Below are positions 44,095 to 53,077 of a stretch of 64,000 nt of DNA, piece after piece. A program made the position numbers and the translations under genes. The stretch comes from Bacteriovoracaceae bacterium UBA6200 (GTDB taxonomy: Bacteria > Bdellovibrionota > Bacteriovoracia > Bacteriovoracales > Bacteriovoracaceae): positions 377,114 to 441,113 of the forward strand of contig DISW01000001.1 of assembly GCA_002422605.1 (NCBI GenBank), read 5' to 3'. Numbering within the stretch: position 1 is the stretch's first letter; each line of letters begins with the position of its first letter. The notes beneath the pieces were generated by a model that had not been told where the DNA came from, ran no database searches, and saw nothing but the letters and a program-made list of their open reading frames with translations.

Positions 44095-45585
44095 ATGATT
44101 AGCTTCCAATTTCTTAACCATTCCCTAGAGACAGTTCTCCTTGTGAGTTCTCTCCTTTTAGTCTTCTCAGTTCTTTCCAGCAGGATTTCTTCCCGCTTCG
44201 GTCTTCCGGCACTTCTCCTTTTTTTAGGGATAGGGATGCTTTCAGGATCTGAGGGGCCAGGAAATATATCTTTTTCTAATTATCCTCTCTCATTTGCCAT
44301 AGGCAGCGTGTGTCTGGCCTTCGTTTTATTTGATGGAGGTTTGCAGACATCCTGGAAGGACATCCGTCCCGTTTTAAAACTGGGAATCTCGCTTTCTTTT
44401 GTTGGAACAATCGTTACTGGTTTGACGACCGGGGTGTTCGCTTACTATGCATTAGATCTTGATTGGTTGGTGGCCCTGTTATTAGGGGCAATGGTTTCTT
44501 CTACAGATGCCGCCGCGGTCTTCGGCATTCTTCGCTCGAAAAATTTAGAACTTAAAGGGAATTTAAAAAGTACTTTAGAGTTTGAAGCAGGAAGTAACGA
44601 TCCCGTCGCTATTTTCCTAACCCTAAGTGTATTAACCATGGTCACTAATCCTGCTGAAGGAAATTTCATGTCCATGGTCACACTTTTCCTCATGCAGGGA
44701 GGACTAGGAATAGTCCTTGGTCTTGTTGGCGGGAAAGTCATCCAGTGGCTCATTAACAACGTGGGAATTGAATACGAAGGGCTTTATAGCGTTCTCTTGA
44801 TGGGTCTGGTCGTCGCTTTATTCGCAGGGGTAGCCAAACTTGGGGGGAGTGGATTCCTGGCAGTCTACGTTGCGGGTCTGGTAGTAGGAAACTCTGATCT
44901 TCTTCATAAAGGATCCACTACTCGCTTCTCGGATGGTATTGCCTGGATTGCTCAAATTATAGTCTTTCTTACCTTGGGTCTTTTATGCTTCCCTTCTAAT
45001 CTCCTTACCGTTTGGAAAGAAGGAATTGCGCTGGCACTTTTTATGATGTTCGTGGCAAGGCCTGTAAGCGTTTTTTTTGCGGCCCCTTCCAAAAAAATGC
45101 TAAGTAGGCCGAATCGATTATTTGTCTCATGGATAGGGCTTCGAGGTGCCGCACCTATTATTTTGGCAACTCTTCCCTGGAGTGTGAATCATCCCCAGTC
45201 CGAGTATCTTTTTAATCTTGTTTTCTTTGTGGTTCTCTTATCCGTTATTTCTCAAGGAATAAGTATTCCCTGGATTGCAAAAAAGCTCGGTGTTATTGAA
45301 CCCATTAAAGAGAAAGCTCTTCACATCGAAGGTCTTCTCCCTTCTGGTTTTATTACCGTGGAAGTGTCGGTCAAAGAAGATACTCTTGCTGTAGATAGGC
45401 GTATTGTAGAATTATCTTTACCCGCAGGAGTTCTCTTTACGAGAATAGCAAGGGATGGACGGTTCTTAGTCCCACGGGGTGATACAAAACTAGAAGCAGG
45501 AGATAGGATTTCTGGACTGGCCCGTCCAAGTAACCTACCTCCATTGAAAGAACTTTTTGGTGATGCCCGAAGTTCTGACAGCTAG
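44095..45585 (+). CDS. nhaP2: K+/H+ antiporter of the NhaP2/CvrA type
   Basis: 496 residues. About 12 helices in the Na+/H+-exchanger fold (residues 8-395); the NDP pair appears in FEAGSNDPVAI near 160-170, with LGAMVSSTDAAAVFGIL before it and LRGAAPIILAT later. The C-terminus (about 415-490) is a TrkA-C/RCK-C domain (FITVEVSVKEDTLAVDRRI), typical of K+/H+ antiporters. It would export K+ for H+. c-di-AMP often controls RCK-C proteins in Gram-positives; with CdaA in this window such a link is possible but unproven. Confidence 0.9.
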   Translation: MISFQFLNHSLETVLLVSSLLLVFSVLSSRISSRFGLPALLLFLGIGMLSGSEGPGNISFSNYPLSFAIGSVCLAFVLFDGGLQTSWKDIRPVLKLGISLSFVGTIVTGLTTGVFAYYALDLDWLVALLLGAMVSSTDAAAVFGILRSKNLELKGNLKSTLEFEAGSNDPVAIFLTLSVLTMVTNPAEGNFMSMVTLFLMQGGLGIVLGLVGGKVIQWLINNVGIEYEGLYSVLLMGLVVALFAGVAKLGGSGFLAVYVAGLVVGNSDLLHKGSTTRFSDGIAWIAQIIVFLTLGLLCFPSNLLTVWKEGIALALFMMFVARPVSVFFAAPSKKMLSRPNRLFVSWIGLRGAAPIILATLPWSVNHPQSEYLFNLVFFVVLLSVISQGISIPWIAKKLGVIEPIKEKALHIEGLLPSGFITVEVSVKEDTLAVDRRIVELSLPAGVLFTRIARDGRFLVPRGDTKLEAGDRISGLARPSNLPPLKELFGDARSSDS

Positions 45586-45977
45586 GCCCGCATTTCCCCG
45601 TACTCCTCAGGCCTCGAGATAATTTCCATCACTCTGAGTTCTCGAGTCTGTCCATCCGGGAAGGTCCATTCAATTTCTTCACCCACTCGAAGGCCTAGAA
45701 GGGCCGATCCCAAGGGAGCTGTTACTGATATTTTCTTTTCTTTGCTGTCGGCGTGTTGCGGATAGACCAACGTCATTTCGCCTAGTTTATTATCCGTTAC
45801 ATTGAGGTAGCGAAAAGTGCTGTTCATAGTCACTAAATCAGAAGGTAATTCATGAGAGGCCATGATTTGTGCTGCTTCAATCTCATTTTCTAATTCTTCA
45901 AGATTACGGTTTCCTGAAACTAAAGAATTCAGACGCTGATAATCCGTTTCAGTTAAAAGAATTGTCCTTTGCTTCAT
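45582..45977 (-). CDS. rnk: Nucleoside diphosphate kinase regulator / GreA-B-like Rnk
   Basis: 131 residues from ATG 45977 (GGAGG site); a 12-codon longer frame is unlikely. A short N-terminal helical hairpin (about 1-45) is followed by a GreA/B C-terminal FKBP-like domain with MTLVYP, ISVTAPLGSALLGLRVGEE and EWTFPDG. Rnk binds RNA polymerase near the secondary channel in the manner of Gre factors but its coiled coil is too short for cleavage. Overlaps the antiporter stop by 4 nt on the opposite strand. Confidence 0.92.
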   Translation of the reverse strand: MKQRTILLTETDYQRLNSLVSGNRNLEELENEIEAAQIMASHELPSDLVTMNSTFRYLNVTDNKLGEMTLVYPQHADSKEKKISVTAPLGSALLGLRVGEEIEWTFPDGQTRELRVMEIISRPEEYGEMRA

Positions 45978-46127
45978 AGAAACCTCCGAAAAAGCGAAGT
46001 TATGCAACTTCAAAAATTGTTTTGATGAATTAGATAAGAATAAAAGAGAAACGAATCATCTTGATCATGAAGCCATTATAATCGAGGACTTTAATACTGC
46101 AAGACAAGATAAATTAAGGTTAAAATT

Positions 46128-47435
46128 CTAATTACGACTTGTCAGATTCCATTCAAACTTTAGGAATTGAGAAATGTTTTTTAACGACTGGTAAGATATT
46201 TTTTTTCCAGAAAGTGCTTCTTTTAAAATATTTAATCGAAGTTCAAGACCATCCCCTTTTTCATAACCTGAGGAAACCGGACCGTGAAGCGGAGCATGAC
46301 CACCTTTATCCACTAAAAGGAATTGTCTGCTACCAATCGTGGCGTGATTAAAATGCAAACTGGCCTCATCCTGACTGGTAGCACCGTCAGTGGAACCTTG
46401 AATATAAGTCGTAAACGAACTCGAAGGATAGTTTATTGCGGAATAATAAGAGGTCTTTTCATCTGGTTCAAAACCTAATGATTCACAATAAAATTTTTGC
46501 ATATCATTGAATTCATCAGAGATGAGCTTTTTATCTTTAAAAACCGAGTGAAAGCTTAATCCTGATTGATTCATACCCAATTCCTGACAACCAATCATGC
46601 CCATCATTACGTGGCCAAAATAATACTCCTCATCCATCTGGTCCTTAGACTCGAAGGACTTAAGCATGGGTACAGCGATGGAATCATTCCACAGAATATT
46701 ATTTAAAAATGTTAGGAACACATTTGCGAAGTCATCCATGTAAAGCATCATATTGCCGACATTGGAAAACCAATTTGCGGCAACATCGCTTCTTTCAGAA
46801 ATTTCTAAAATTCTATTTTGGATATCAATTGAAAGTGAATCAAAAAAGCTTTGAAGATTTCTAACTGTACGCTCTGGTCTGATAAGACCTTCGCCACCTT
46901 GATAAACGATTCCTTCCAAAACCACTGCACGAGTCGCTTCGGGATAAAAATGCCCGTATAAATGAGCAGGAACTGTTCCATAAGATACGCCGTAAACCGA
47001 GATCTTATCGACCTTAAGCTCCTTCCGAACTTGTTCCATATCATGGGCAATGAATTCTGAAGAATAAAATGTCCGGTCCAGATAAAGTTCACGTGTTGAA
47101 GGACGTGAGCAGGCTATTCCTCTTTGATCGAAAAAGACAACGTTCCAATCCGAAATTTCCAGAGAACTTTTATGGGCCGTATCTCCCGGGCCTCCCGAAA
47201 CAAAGATCAATGTTTTTTTTGATGGATCAAAGGGCTTCTTCGTCCAGGCGAAAAGGTTCGTAAGTCCTCGAGACGGATTATTATAATCAACCGGAACATC
47301 TAGCCATATTCCAAATTCCCGTGTGTCCTTTTTTTCTGTGCATATTTCTACCCCACCCCGGTAATTATCAGGAATGACGAGAGAGTGAGCAGAAAAACTA
47401 AGTGAAATAAATACGGAAAAGAAAAGATGTTTCAT
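46128..47435 (-). CDS. Secreted alpha/beta hydrolase, S33-like peptidase family
   Basis: 435 residues with a signal peptide (about 1-18). Oxyanion HGGP-equivalent VSGGPGDTA near residue 78, FFDQRGIACS, nucleophile elbow VYGVSYGTVPA near 147-157 (GxSYG), acid Asp probably in GSTDGATS near 350 and His in KGGHAPLHG near 378. This is the layout of proline iminopeptidase/tripeptidyl aminopeptidase-type enzymes. Exported, so likely active in the periplasm or outside on peptides or esters. No neighbours on its strand nearby. Confidence 0.85.
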   Translation of the reverse strand: MKHLFFSVFISLSFSAHSLVIPDNYRGGVEICTEKKDTREFGIWLDVPVDYNNPSRGLTNLFAWTKKPFDPSKKTLIFVSGGPGDTAHKSSLEISDWNVVFFDQRGIACSRPSTRELYLDRTFYSSEFIAHDMEQVRKELKVDKISVYGVSYGTVPAHLYGHFYPEATRAVVLEGIVYQGGEGLIRPERTVRNLQSFFDSLSIDIQNRILEISERSDVAANWFSNVGNMMLYMDDFANVFLTFLNNILWNDSIAVPMLKSFESKDQMDEEYYFGHVMMGMIGCQELGMNQSGLSFHSVFKDKKLISDEFNDMQKFYCESLGFEPDEKTSYYSAINYPSSSFTTYIQGSTDGATSQDEASLHFNHATIGSRQFLLVDKGGHAPLHGPVSSGYEKGDGLELRLNILKEALSGKKISYQSLKNISQFLKFEWNLTSRN

Positions 47436-47593
47436 AGAAATCGATTTTATCAGAGATGGTTACACGTATGAGAATTCCTTCCTACTTTTACACAGACTGT
47501 CTAAGAGTTGGACAATTCCACTGAGAAGCTCCTTCAAAATGGTTTAACAATTGCACCTCCTAACTACGTCAAACTACACCAAAGGAGTTCGTA

Positions 47594-48772
47594 ATGAGTT
47601 TAGACCTCTTAAAAGATAAAGGTACCCCCATTGAAAAGCAAAAGTTCACATGGCGGGACATCGTTCAAAAACCAATAAGTAAACTCAATGATGATGCTTT
47701 CACTAGAATCCGTATTATTCTGATGAATGGGATTGAGCATGAGGCAAATCGCTTCAGCCACTTTTTTGCCAGAGTAAATAAGGAAATGCAGTTGCCACTG
47801 GCAAAGATCAGAAGAATTGAGCAGCACCAACAAACCATGATCAACTGGCTCTTAGGGGCCGATCACTCTCCTCTGGAAACAACCATTGGTTATGAGCAGG
47901 TGGCCATTGAAGTCACTGCTGCCGTGGCACAGAAAGAACCAGATTCTTATCTCGCTCAGAATTACCGATATGGTCTATTGGAAGACTTCGACCATATGTA
48001 CCGCTATTCGGCTTTAATGGACCGTCTGGAAGGAAAAGACGCCAACAATATCCTGCAAAACTACACTGACGTTATAACTGGTAGACCTACAATTATTGAA
48101 CACCGAGATCCGGAAGATGATTTAAGAAATCACTATGACAGGAAGAATGCGGCCTTTATTACCAAGCTCCATGCTTTAACCATTATGTCCGGTGAACAGC
48201 AAACTCATAATTACTATATGAACATTGGTCCTCTTTTTTCAGACCCCATTGCTCGTCAACTCTATGCCGAGATTGCTCATATTGAAGAACAACATGTGAC
48301 TCAATATGAATCAATCATAGATCCCCATGAAACTCTGATGGAAAAATGGCTCATGCATGAAGCGACAGAAATCTATAATTACTATAGCTGTGTGGCCTAT
48401 GAAACTGACCCAAGGATCAAGGCCATCTGGGAGAGATTTTTAGACTATGAGCTTGGCCAGTTCCAGGTCGTAAAAGAGCTCTTTAAGAAAGTCGAGAACA
48501 GAGACCCTGAAGAAGTTATCTCGGCCAAACTGCCAGACCCTATTGAATATAAGAGCCAGCGGGATTTTATCCGTGATGTCCTGAAAGAAGAAGTGGGCTT
48601 CCGCTCAGTAGGAAAAGACTTCGTTAAAACGCCTGAAGAAGAATCAAGGATCTCCCGTGAGTACCGGGATCAACTAAACTCTCAAGGCTCACCTTCAGAA
48701 TCCGTTGCTACCGGCTATATCTATAAACCAGGAACTGAACTTAATAACCTTGATCTCGTTGTAAAACATTAG
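47594..48772 (+). CDS. Ferritin-like (di-iron carboxylate) protein A
   Basis: 392 residues, all-helical, without a signal peptide. Repeated ExxH and Glu helices: NGIEHEANRF (48-50), RRIEQHQQTM (76-78), GYEQVAIEV (101-106), LLEDFDHMYR (130-134), SGEQQTHNYY (201-205), HIEEQHVTQYES (231-239) and LMHEATEIYNYYS (256-262). Two four-helix ferritin-like bundles with separate di-iron sites are a reasonable reading. It could be an oxidase, or an iron-sequestering or stress protein. Followed 11 nt later by another ferritin-like gene, so they form an operon with a shared terminator at 49569-49598. ATG has an AAAGGAG site. Confidence 0.65.
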   Translation: MSLDLLKDKGTPIEKQKFTWRDIVQKPISKLNDDAFTRIRIILMNGIEHEANRFSHFFARVNKEMQLPLAKIRRIEQHQQTMINWLLGADHSPLETTIGYEQVAIEVTAAVAQKEPDSYLAQNYRYGLLEDFDHMYRYSALMDRLEGKDANNILQNYTDVITGRPTIIEHRDPEDDLRNHYDRKNAAFITKLHALTIMSGEQQTHNYYMNIGPLFSDPIARQLYAEIAHIEEQHVTQYESIIDPHETLMEKWLMHEATEIYNYYSCVAYETDPRIKAIWERFLDYELGQFQVVKELFKKVENRDPEEVISAKLPDPIEYKSQRDFIRDVLKEEVGFRSVGKDFVKTPEEESRISREYRDQLNSQGSPSESVATGYIYKPGTELNNLDLVVKH

Positions 48773-48782
48773 GAGTTAAAAT

Positions 48783-49559
48783 ATGGATACACAAAAAGCG
48801 ACTGAATTCGGCATGAACCGTACAGGAACAAAATATAATCTTGATGAGGCAATTAAAACCGCAGAAGGGGCAAAAAAATTAACCTCTCCCCCTAAGGGTG
48901 ATGGCCTCACCGTTTTTTGCGATAAGAGAATGGAATATATAAGAGAGAGTGATGCTGTAGGGACTGTCCCTACTCCAACCTCCTTAAAGGGAATGCTCTC
49001 ATCCCTCATGGAAAAAATGAAAAAAGGCGATCATAGCTTCATCGATAAGCTGGGTGAGCGGATAGCCTTTGAAAGAACCGGCACACGACTCTACGAGGCC
49101 TTAATTGCCAAGTATGAAGGCTCCGCCGATAAAGCGAACTTTCCGGACCTTTCAGTGATAAAGAAATTCCATCATGAAGAATTAAGTCACTTCCGTTTAT
49201 GTTGTGAGGCGATGGAAGAAATTGGAGGGGACCCTACTGCCGTCACTCCCTCTGCGGACGTAGCAGGTGTGGCAGCTGCCGGATGGGTTCAGGCCTTGGG
49301 AGATCCCAGAATCAATTTTAAACAATCTCTGGAGGTCATTCTTCAGGCAGAGCTGGTGGATAATGATTGTTGGGATGTCTTAATTGGAATGGCAGAAGAT
49401 TTAGGACTTAATACTTTGGTGGATAAATTTGAGGTGGCGAAGATAGAAGAAGATATTCATCTCTCTACTATCAGGGCCTGGGTGAAAGAAATGAATCTGG
49501 CGCCAGGCACATCAATTAAGAGTTCAGAAATTAATCGACCATCTCAAGTTATAAATTAG
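48783..49559 (+). CDS. Ferritin-like (di-iron carboxylate) protein B
   Basis: 258 residues. The N-terminal 70 residues are unstructured-looking (T/K/P rich). From about 75 to 245 helices carry FERTGTRLYEAL (Glu, first), KKFHHEELSHF (ExxxH pair), LQAELVDNDCWDVL and VAKIEEDIHLSTI (Glu and His), the spacing of a rubrerythrin/ferritin-like bundle. It lacks rubredoxin Cys4. Function inferred only: iron or peroxide handling, probably together with protein A upstream. No signal peptide. Strong terminator 10 nt after the stop. Confidence 0.7.
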   Translation: MDTQKATEFGMNRTGTKYNLDEAIKTAEGAKKLTSPPKGDGLTVFCDKRMEYIRESDAVGTVPTPTSLKGMLSSLMEKMKKGDHSFIDKLGERIAFERTGTRLYEALIAKYEGSADKANFPDLSVIKKFHHEELSHFRLCCEAMEEIGGDPTAVTPSADVAGVAAAGWVQALGDPRINFKQSLEVILQAELVDNDCWDVLIGMAEDLGLNTLVDKFEVAKIEEDIHLSTIRAWVKEMNLAPGTSIKSSEINRPSQVIN

Positions 49560-49568
49560 TAAGCTTAA

Positions 49569-49605
49569 TGTTGGCGGTAGAGCTCTCTACTGCCAACAAT
49601 TTTTT
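49569..49605 (+). terminator. Intrinsic terminator of the ferritin-like operon
   Basis: A 13-bp stem with one G-T pair: TGTTGGCGGTAGA (49569-49581), loop GCTC, TCTACTGCCAACA (49586-49598), then A and a run of six Us (49600-49605), 10 nt after the stop of protein B. The run overlaps the stop of the convergent YdhR-like gene. Confidence 0.9.
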
Positions 49606-49909
49606 AAAATTGAATAGGTGCCTTATCGATCCTCGAAAGTGGCCCATTCACATCAAAGATCCTCGCTCTGATTCCTTGAACTCCAAAGCCTTCCAGTCTC
49701 TTAGAATGTTTGTCCAAATATCTTTTTGCATTCTCTTCATCAGCAAAAAGATAAATGCCTCCTGCTTCCTGAGTCTCTTTATTTTCAGTCCAGATTTTCC
49801 AGATAAGACCTTTTTCCTGGGCAATATCTTCGGCGAGGTCTTTATAGGCCTGTGCCATGGCTTCACCAAATGGCCCCTGGCTGGGGAAATCAACTTGCAG
49901 TAGTTTCAT
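49604..49909 (-). CDS. YdhR-like monooxygenase (ABM superfamily)
   Basis: 101 residues from ATG 49909 (AAGGAA site), the same length as E. coli YdhR. It matches that family closely: LLQVDFPSQGPFG, IWKIWTENKETQEAGGIYLF, RYLDKHSKRL and FDVNGPLSRI. Dimeric ferredoxin-like alpha+beta fold. YdhR is called a putative monooxygenase, but its substrate is unsettled. Cytoplasmic. Convergent with the ferritin-like operon. Confidence 0.9.
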   Translation of the reverse strand: MKLLQVDFPSQGPFGEAMAQAYKDLAEDIAQEKGLIWKIWTENKETQEAGGIYLFADEENAKRYLDKHSKRLEGFGVQGIRARIFDVNGPLSRIDKAPIQF

Positions 49910-50297
49910 AAATATTCCTTGGTTTGAGTCCACTATCTAAAATACCTATATCCCGGTGGAAATAACAGCAATACCGAAGGAAGAGTCTGGCAACTTAAAG
50001 ACAACCAAAGTTTAAATATGAGTGATTTTGTGAGTGAAGGACATAAAAAAAGGGAGCCCCTGCTTGGCTCCCTTCTTTTCGGCATCTTGCCTTTTAGAGT
50101 GACTTCCTGTCACATCTTAAATTTATTATACCTAAAGTTTTATACGAACAAAGGAAAATATAAGGAGGAATTTTTTTCCAAGGGTTCTTGTTTAACTTCT
50201 TAAAGAACTACTCAACAATTTGTGAGAACCTCTTATATGATAAGTGATAAGAATGAGTTTAAAGCATCGAAAACTATAGAGTACTGGAGTGAAGCAG
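49910..50297. other. 388-bp intergenic region with an orphan terminator
   Basis: The space between the divergent YdhR-like gene (minus) and the gene at 50298 (plus) holds no convincing protein gene. It does contain a textbook terminator hairpin at 50052-50072 (listed separately). Neither flanking gene reads through this hairpin in the normal sense, so a small RNA may end here. The rest is AT-rich; nothing else stands out. Confidence 0.6.
50044..50080. terminator. Orphan bidirectional intrinsic terminator
   Basis: A run of seven As (50045-50051), GGGAGCC (50052-50058), a 7-nt loop, GGCTCCC (50066-50072), then TTCTTTT. A 7-bp GC-rich stem with a T-rich tail on either side works in both directions, though no annotated gene on either strand ends just before it. 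Confidence 0.85.
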
Positions 50298-50630
50298 ATG
50301 AGTACCAGAGTAAAGAAATCAGGAAAGAAAATTTACCGTACAACTTTTACTTACTTTATCCCTGCCCCTCCGCAACGGAGATCCGGCTACCGGGAAATTG
50401 AATTTGATAAAATTATGAAAGGTATTTTAGAAGCGGGCTTTGAAATTGAATCGCTTCAAACGCAAGCAGGCGGCGGTGAACAGGGAGGACTCTTTGTTAT
50501 GGCCCTGTTAAAAACTACCAGTAAAAAAACTTATGAGATGGATCTGAAGCATGACATTCATGATCACTTTAAATTATCTCACTCTCATCTTTCATCAGAG
50601 ATTATTTTAGAAGAGGATGAGGATGTATAA
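50298..50630 (+). CDS. Small hypothetical protein
   Basis: 110 residues from ATG 50298, which has GGAG 8 nt upstream; a GTG at 50289 is part of that site. A basic N-terminus (STRVKKSGKKIYR) is followed by YFIPAPPQRRSGYRE and an acidic end (EEDEDV). There is a GGGEQGG glycine-rich loop. No recognised family and no signal peptide. The stop overlaps the lipoprotein start at 50617-50623, so the two genes are coupled. Confidence 0.7.
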   Translation: MSTRVKKSGKKIYRTTFTYFIPAPPQRRSGYREIEFDKIMKGILEAGFEIESLQTQAGGGEQGGLFVMALLKTTSKKTYEMDLKHDIHDHFKLSHSHLSSEIILEEDEDV

Positions 50631-51876
50631 ATTACTATCGTTGTTTCTACTCTGCTCTTCCTGTTCATTTTTCATCTCGAGAATTGAAACACCAATTATG
50701 GTAGACGAGAAACTTGCACGTAATGCTCCTCAAGTTCAGGGGTATTGTCAGTCAGAACAAAATCCCTCTCTTCAACTTGTGGGTCCCTCGGGTAATTCAC
50801 AGGAAGTCTATTCACAGCTGGTAAAAACTCTTCCCAATCTTGATTTCATTGACCACTTTGCCTTGTGGAATCTCATACAGCTTTCAGTTAGGCCTGACCA
50901 ATCATCACCGACTTCACGTCTTCAAGTGCTTATTCATCAGGGTGAAAAAAGTTATTACTTTGATTTCTTTTCAGAAGAAGGATCAGATCAATATCCTTTT
51001 ATCTATGGAATCGATTGGGTCTTGAAGAGATTTAATAAAAAAAGAACCCTTGAATACTATGCCGGGATCTTGAATAAAAACCTGGGGCAGAAACTTAAAA
51101 TCGGGAAAGATTTTGAAAACTTTCTGGTAAAAAATATTCCCGAAATTAAAACAAGTCCAGAGCTGGCACCTTACTACTTCCGAGGCAGTGATGCCTTGAA
51201 AGAAAATGAAACATCTCCCATTCTTGATTACAAAGAAGTCATAAAAATTTATCGCGCAGCTGAGAAGAAGCAAAAAATCATTATTAATACCTCACTTACC
51301 CCTTTTATTACAGACAAGGGTAACTCAGGAAATTGTAATTATGATTTTAATCTCTACGACAATTCGATCTTTCTAATTGATAAAGTAATTCCCATCGCAA
51401 ATCTCTATGGGCTTTCTTTGCCAGACTCGGCTTTTCTTTCCTCCTCTTCTCAAAAGCTGAATAGTATTGTCCCGATAAATGGGCTCCCTCTTTTCAAGGG
51501 ACTGTCGAAAGTGAGAAGTTCGGCCGTTTGTATGATTGAAAATAACAGTAACAAGATCTGGGCCATATCTAATCAAAGTCGAGATCCAGGACAGCACCTC
51601 TTTCATCTCGTCCGCTACGGTCTTCCTCAAGCGCAAACGACGGCGGAGGTGGATAAACTAATCCGCCACTCTCGGCATCTCTTTCTTTCAGATCCAGTCA
51701 GACTCATCATCGAATCTGGTAGAAGTTCAGAGGAGCAGGTTGAGAATTTATTAAAGCTTAATCTTCCTATCTATAATGCAGATAAACTGGGAAATATTTG
51801 GGCCTATACTCAATTTAAAGTTGGAAATCGTTTTATCATTGATGATCGAAATCCCGGGGTCTTTAGATGCCAGTAA
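50623..51876 (+). CDS. Putative lipoprotein of unknown function
   Basis: 417 residues from ATG 50623 (ATG 50617 is two codons upstream). Signal peptide with a lipobox-like LLCSSC gives a probable lipid-anchored Cys. The C-terminal 190 residues include RSSAVCMIENNSNKIWAIS, QSRDPGQHLFHLVRYG and SGRSSEEQVENLL, with no recognised motif. A middle segment has SGNCNYDFNLY. The protein is mixed alpha/beta by eye. The last 10 nt overlap the mini-ferredoxin gene and the first overlap the upstream small gene, so three genes are coupled. Function unknown. Confidence 0.7.
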   Translation: MYKLLSLFLLCSSCSFFISRIETPIMVDEKLARNAPQVQGYCQSEQNPSLQLVGPSGNSQEVYSQLVKTLPNLDFIDHFALWNLIQLSVRPDQSSPTSRLQVLIHQGEKSYYFDFFSEEGSDQYPFIYGIDWVLKRFNKKRTLEYYAGILNKNLGQKLKIGKDFENFLVKNIPEIKTSPELAPYYFRGSDALKENETSPILDYKEVIKIYRAAEKKQKIIINTSLTPFITDKGNSGNCNYDFNLYDNSIFLIDKVIPIANLYGLSLPDSAFLSSSSQKLNSIVPINGLPLFKGLSKVRSSAVCMIENNSNKIWAISNQSRDPGQHLFHLVRYGLPQAQTTAEVDKLIRHSRHLFLSDPVRLIIESGRSSEEQVENLLKLNLPIYNADKLGNIWAYTQFKVGNRFIIDDRNPGVFRCQ

Positions 51877-52115
51877 TGGAGATTTTTGGGAAAGCTTCAG
51901 GAACATCACGCTACCTGGAGTTTTCATCCAAAGAGCTCGATCAAAATCTGCTCACATGGCTGCGCTCCCGGGGAGTAACCATAGCCTCTTCTTGTGATGG
52001 GGCGGGAGTCTGCAAAAAATGTAGAATACAAAATGAATGGCTGACTTGTGAACTAACGCTCAAAACATTTCTTGAGCGTTGTCCTGAGGGAAAAATAATA
52101 GTCGATTACTTATAG
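51867..52115 (+). CDS. Minimal 2Fe-2S ferredoxin-like protein
   Basis: 82 residues. The cluster motif is SSCDGAGVCKKCRIQ, C43-x5-C49-x2-C52, then C61 in EWLTCEL. The plant-type fold normally has about 25-30 residues before the fourth ligand; here there are eight, so one strand and loop are missing. The N-terminus (YLEFSSKELDQNLLTWLRSRG) matches the start of a ferredoxin domain. No signal peptide. It overlaps the upstream lipoprotein gene by 10 nt. Likely a small electron carrier, with cluster binding inferred. Confidence 0.7.
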   Translation: MPVMEIFGKASGTSRYLEFSSKELDQNLLTWLRSRGVTIASSCDGAGVCKKCRIQNEWLTCELTLKTFLERCPEGKIIVDYL

Positions 52116-52841
52116 CTTCTTAAATCCACCTAAACCCGTAACGAAGAAACTATCAACCTGATTATGAGCATTCATAACAGAGCTTACGGTGTATTCCATG
52201 AGAAGCGTTGCTCCAGCAACAGGATTCGCACGGGTTCCCTGATTCTGAATTCCACCGAGCTTCATCGTGGCCGTGAAATCAAAGCCAAACAATGTACGAA
52301 CACTCTCCGGAATAATCTGAACGGCCGTTAAGTAGGCGCCCTTTTCATTATATTGACCGTGAGAAGAATAAATAACGCTATATCTGAAGGTCACAACGGC
52401 AACATCATACAGATTACGGTAAATTACCTGGTAGGTCCGCTTAACAGGCATACTCCATCTTTCTGTATCAAGAATATCAACAGGCTCACCATTAACTCTA
52501 GGAATAATACTAATTGGGGCATAGCTTGTTTGATTGCTAGGTTTTCCTTTAATCACAAGCTTGTAAATATCTTCCCCTAAGGCCACAAGGTCTCGGGCAA
52601 CAGAAATGACTTTTCCGGCCTTCTCAGTTGGGTCAACATTACCTTGCTGATTAGTAAGACCGCTCGCTACCTGCTTATAATAAAGAATATCAATTTGAGA
52701 TTGTCCTAGTACCCCTCGGGATATTTCAGCGACTTCCATTCGGGCAATTGTGTTGTGCTTAACATCGTCTCTCGAAGCGAAGCTAGAAGCACTAAAAAGA
52801 ACGGTCAGTCCCAGAGCCAAAGTTTTGAGATTGGTTACCAT
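52110..52841 (-). CDS. Secreted hypothetical protein
   Basis: 243 residues with a clean signal peptide (MVTNLKTLALGLTVLFSASSFAS). The mature part has IDILYYKQVASG, VISVARDLVALGEDIYKLV and a beta-rich second half (YQVIYRNLYDVAVVTFRYS; GFDFTATMKLGGIQNQG) with no cysteines. I do not recognise it. Probably periplasmic or surface-located. It overlaps the ferredoxin-like gene by 6 nt convergently. A leader region at 52842-52920 has TTGACT and TTTATG spaced 18 nt as a possible promoter. Confidence 0.7.
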   Translation of the reverse strand: MVTNLKTLALGLTVLFSASSFASRDDVKHNTIARMEVAEISRGVLGQSQIDILYYKQVASGLTNQQGNVDPTEKAGKVISVARDLVALGEDIYKLVIKGKPSNQTSYAPISIIPRVNGEPVDILDTERWSMPVKRTYQVIYRNLYDVAVVTFRYSVIYSSHGQYNEKGAYLTAVQIIPESVRTLFGFDFTATMKLGGIQNQGTRANPVAGATLLMEYTVSSVMNAHNQVDSFFVTGLGGFKKL

Positions 52842-53077
52842 TTATCCCCCTTTAGGATCAGAAGTCTGGCGACATAAAGCCACCGTCGACTAATAAAGTC
52901 AATTTTTTGTCACTCTTACATTTTCTTTCAAATGACTCGTGTAGCAATTACACACAACCCCTATAAAAATCACCCATTTTTCTTGCCAACCTTTTCTATA
53001 CCTGAGTAAAATATTCGACATTGAAGCATTAGATTTGCTAATAACCTTTATAATGATCGCTTATAGAAAGGACACTG

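Noticed and set aside
45961..46132. Open plus-strand frame reading to TAA at about 46132 with protein-like composition
   Set aside because: No ATG, GTG or TTG start in frame; AT-rich chance reading upstream of rnk.
49568..49903. 111-codon plus-strand frame
   Set aside because: Antisense shadow of the clear YdhR-like gene.
50018..50203. 61-codon plus-strand frame
   Set aside because: It runs straight through the orphan terminator hairpin and has no ribosome site.
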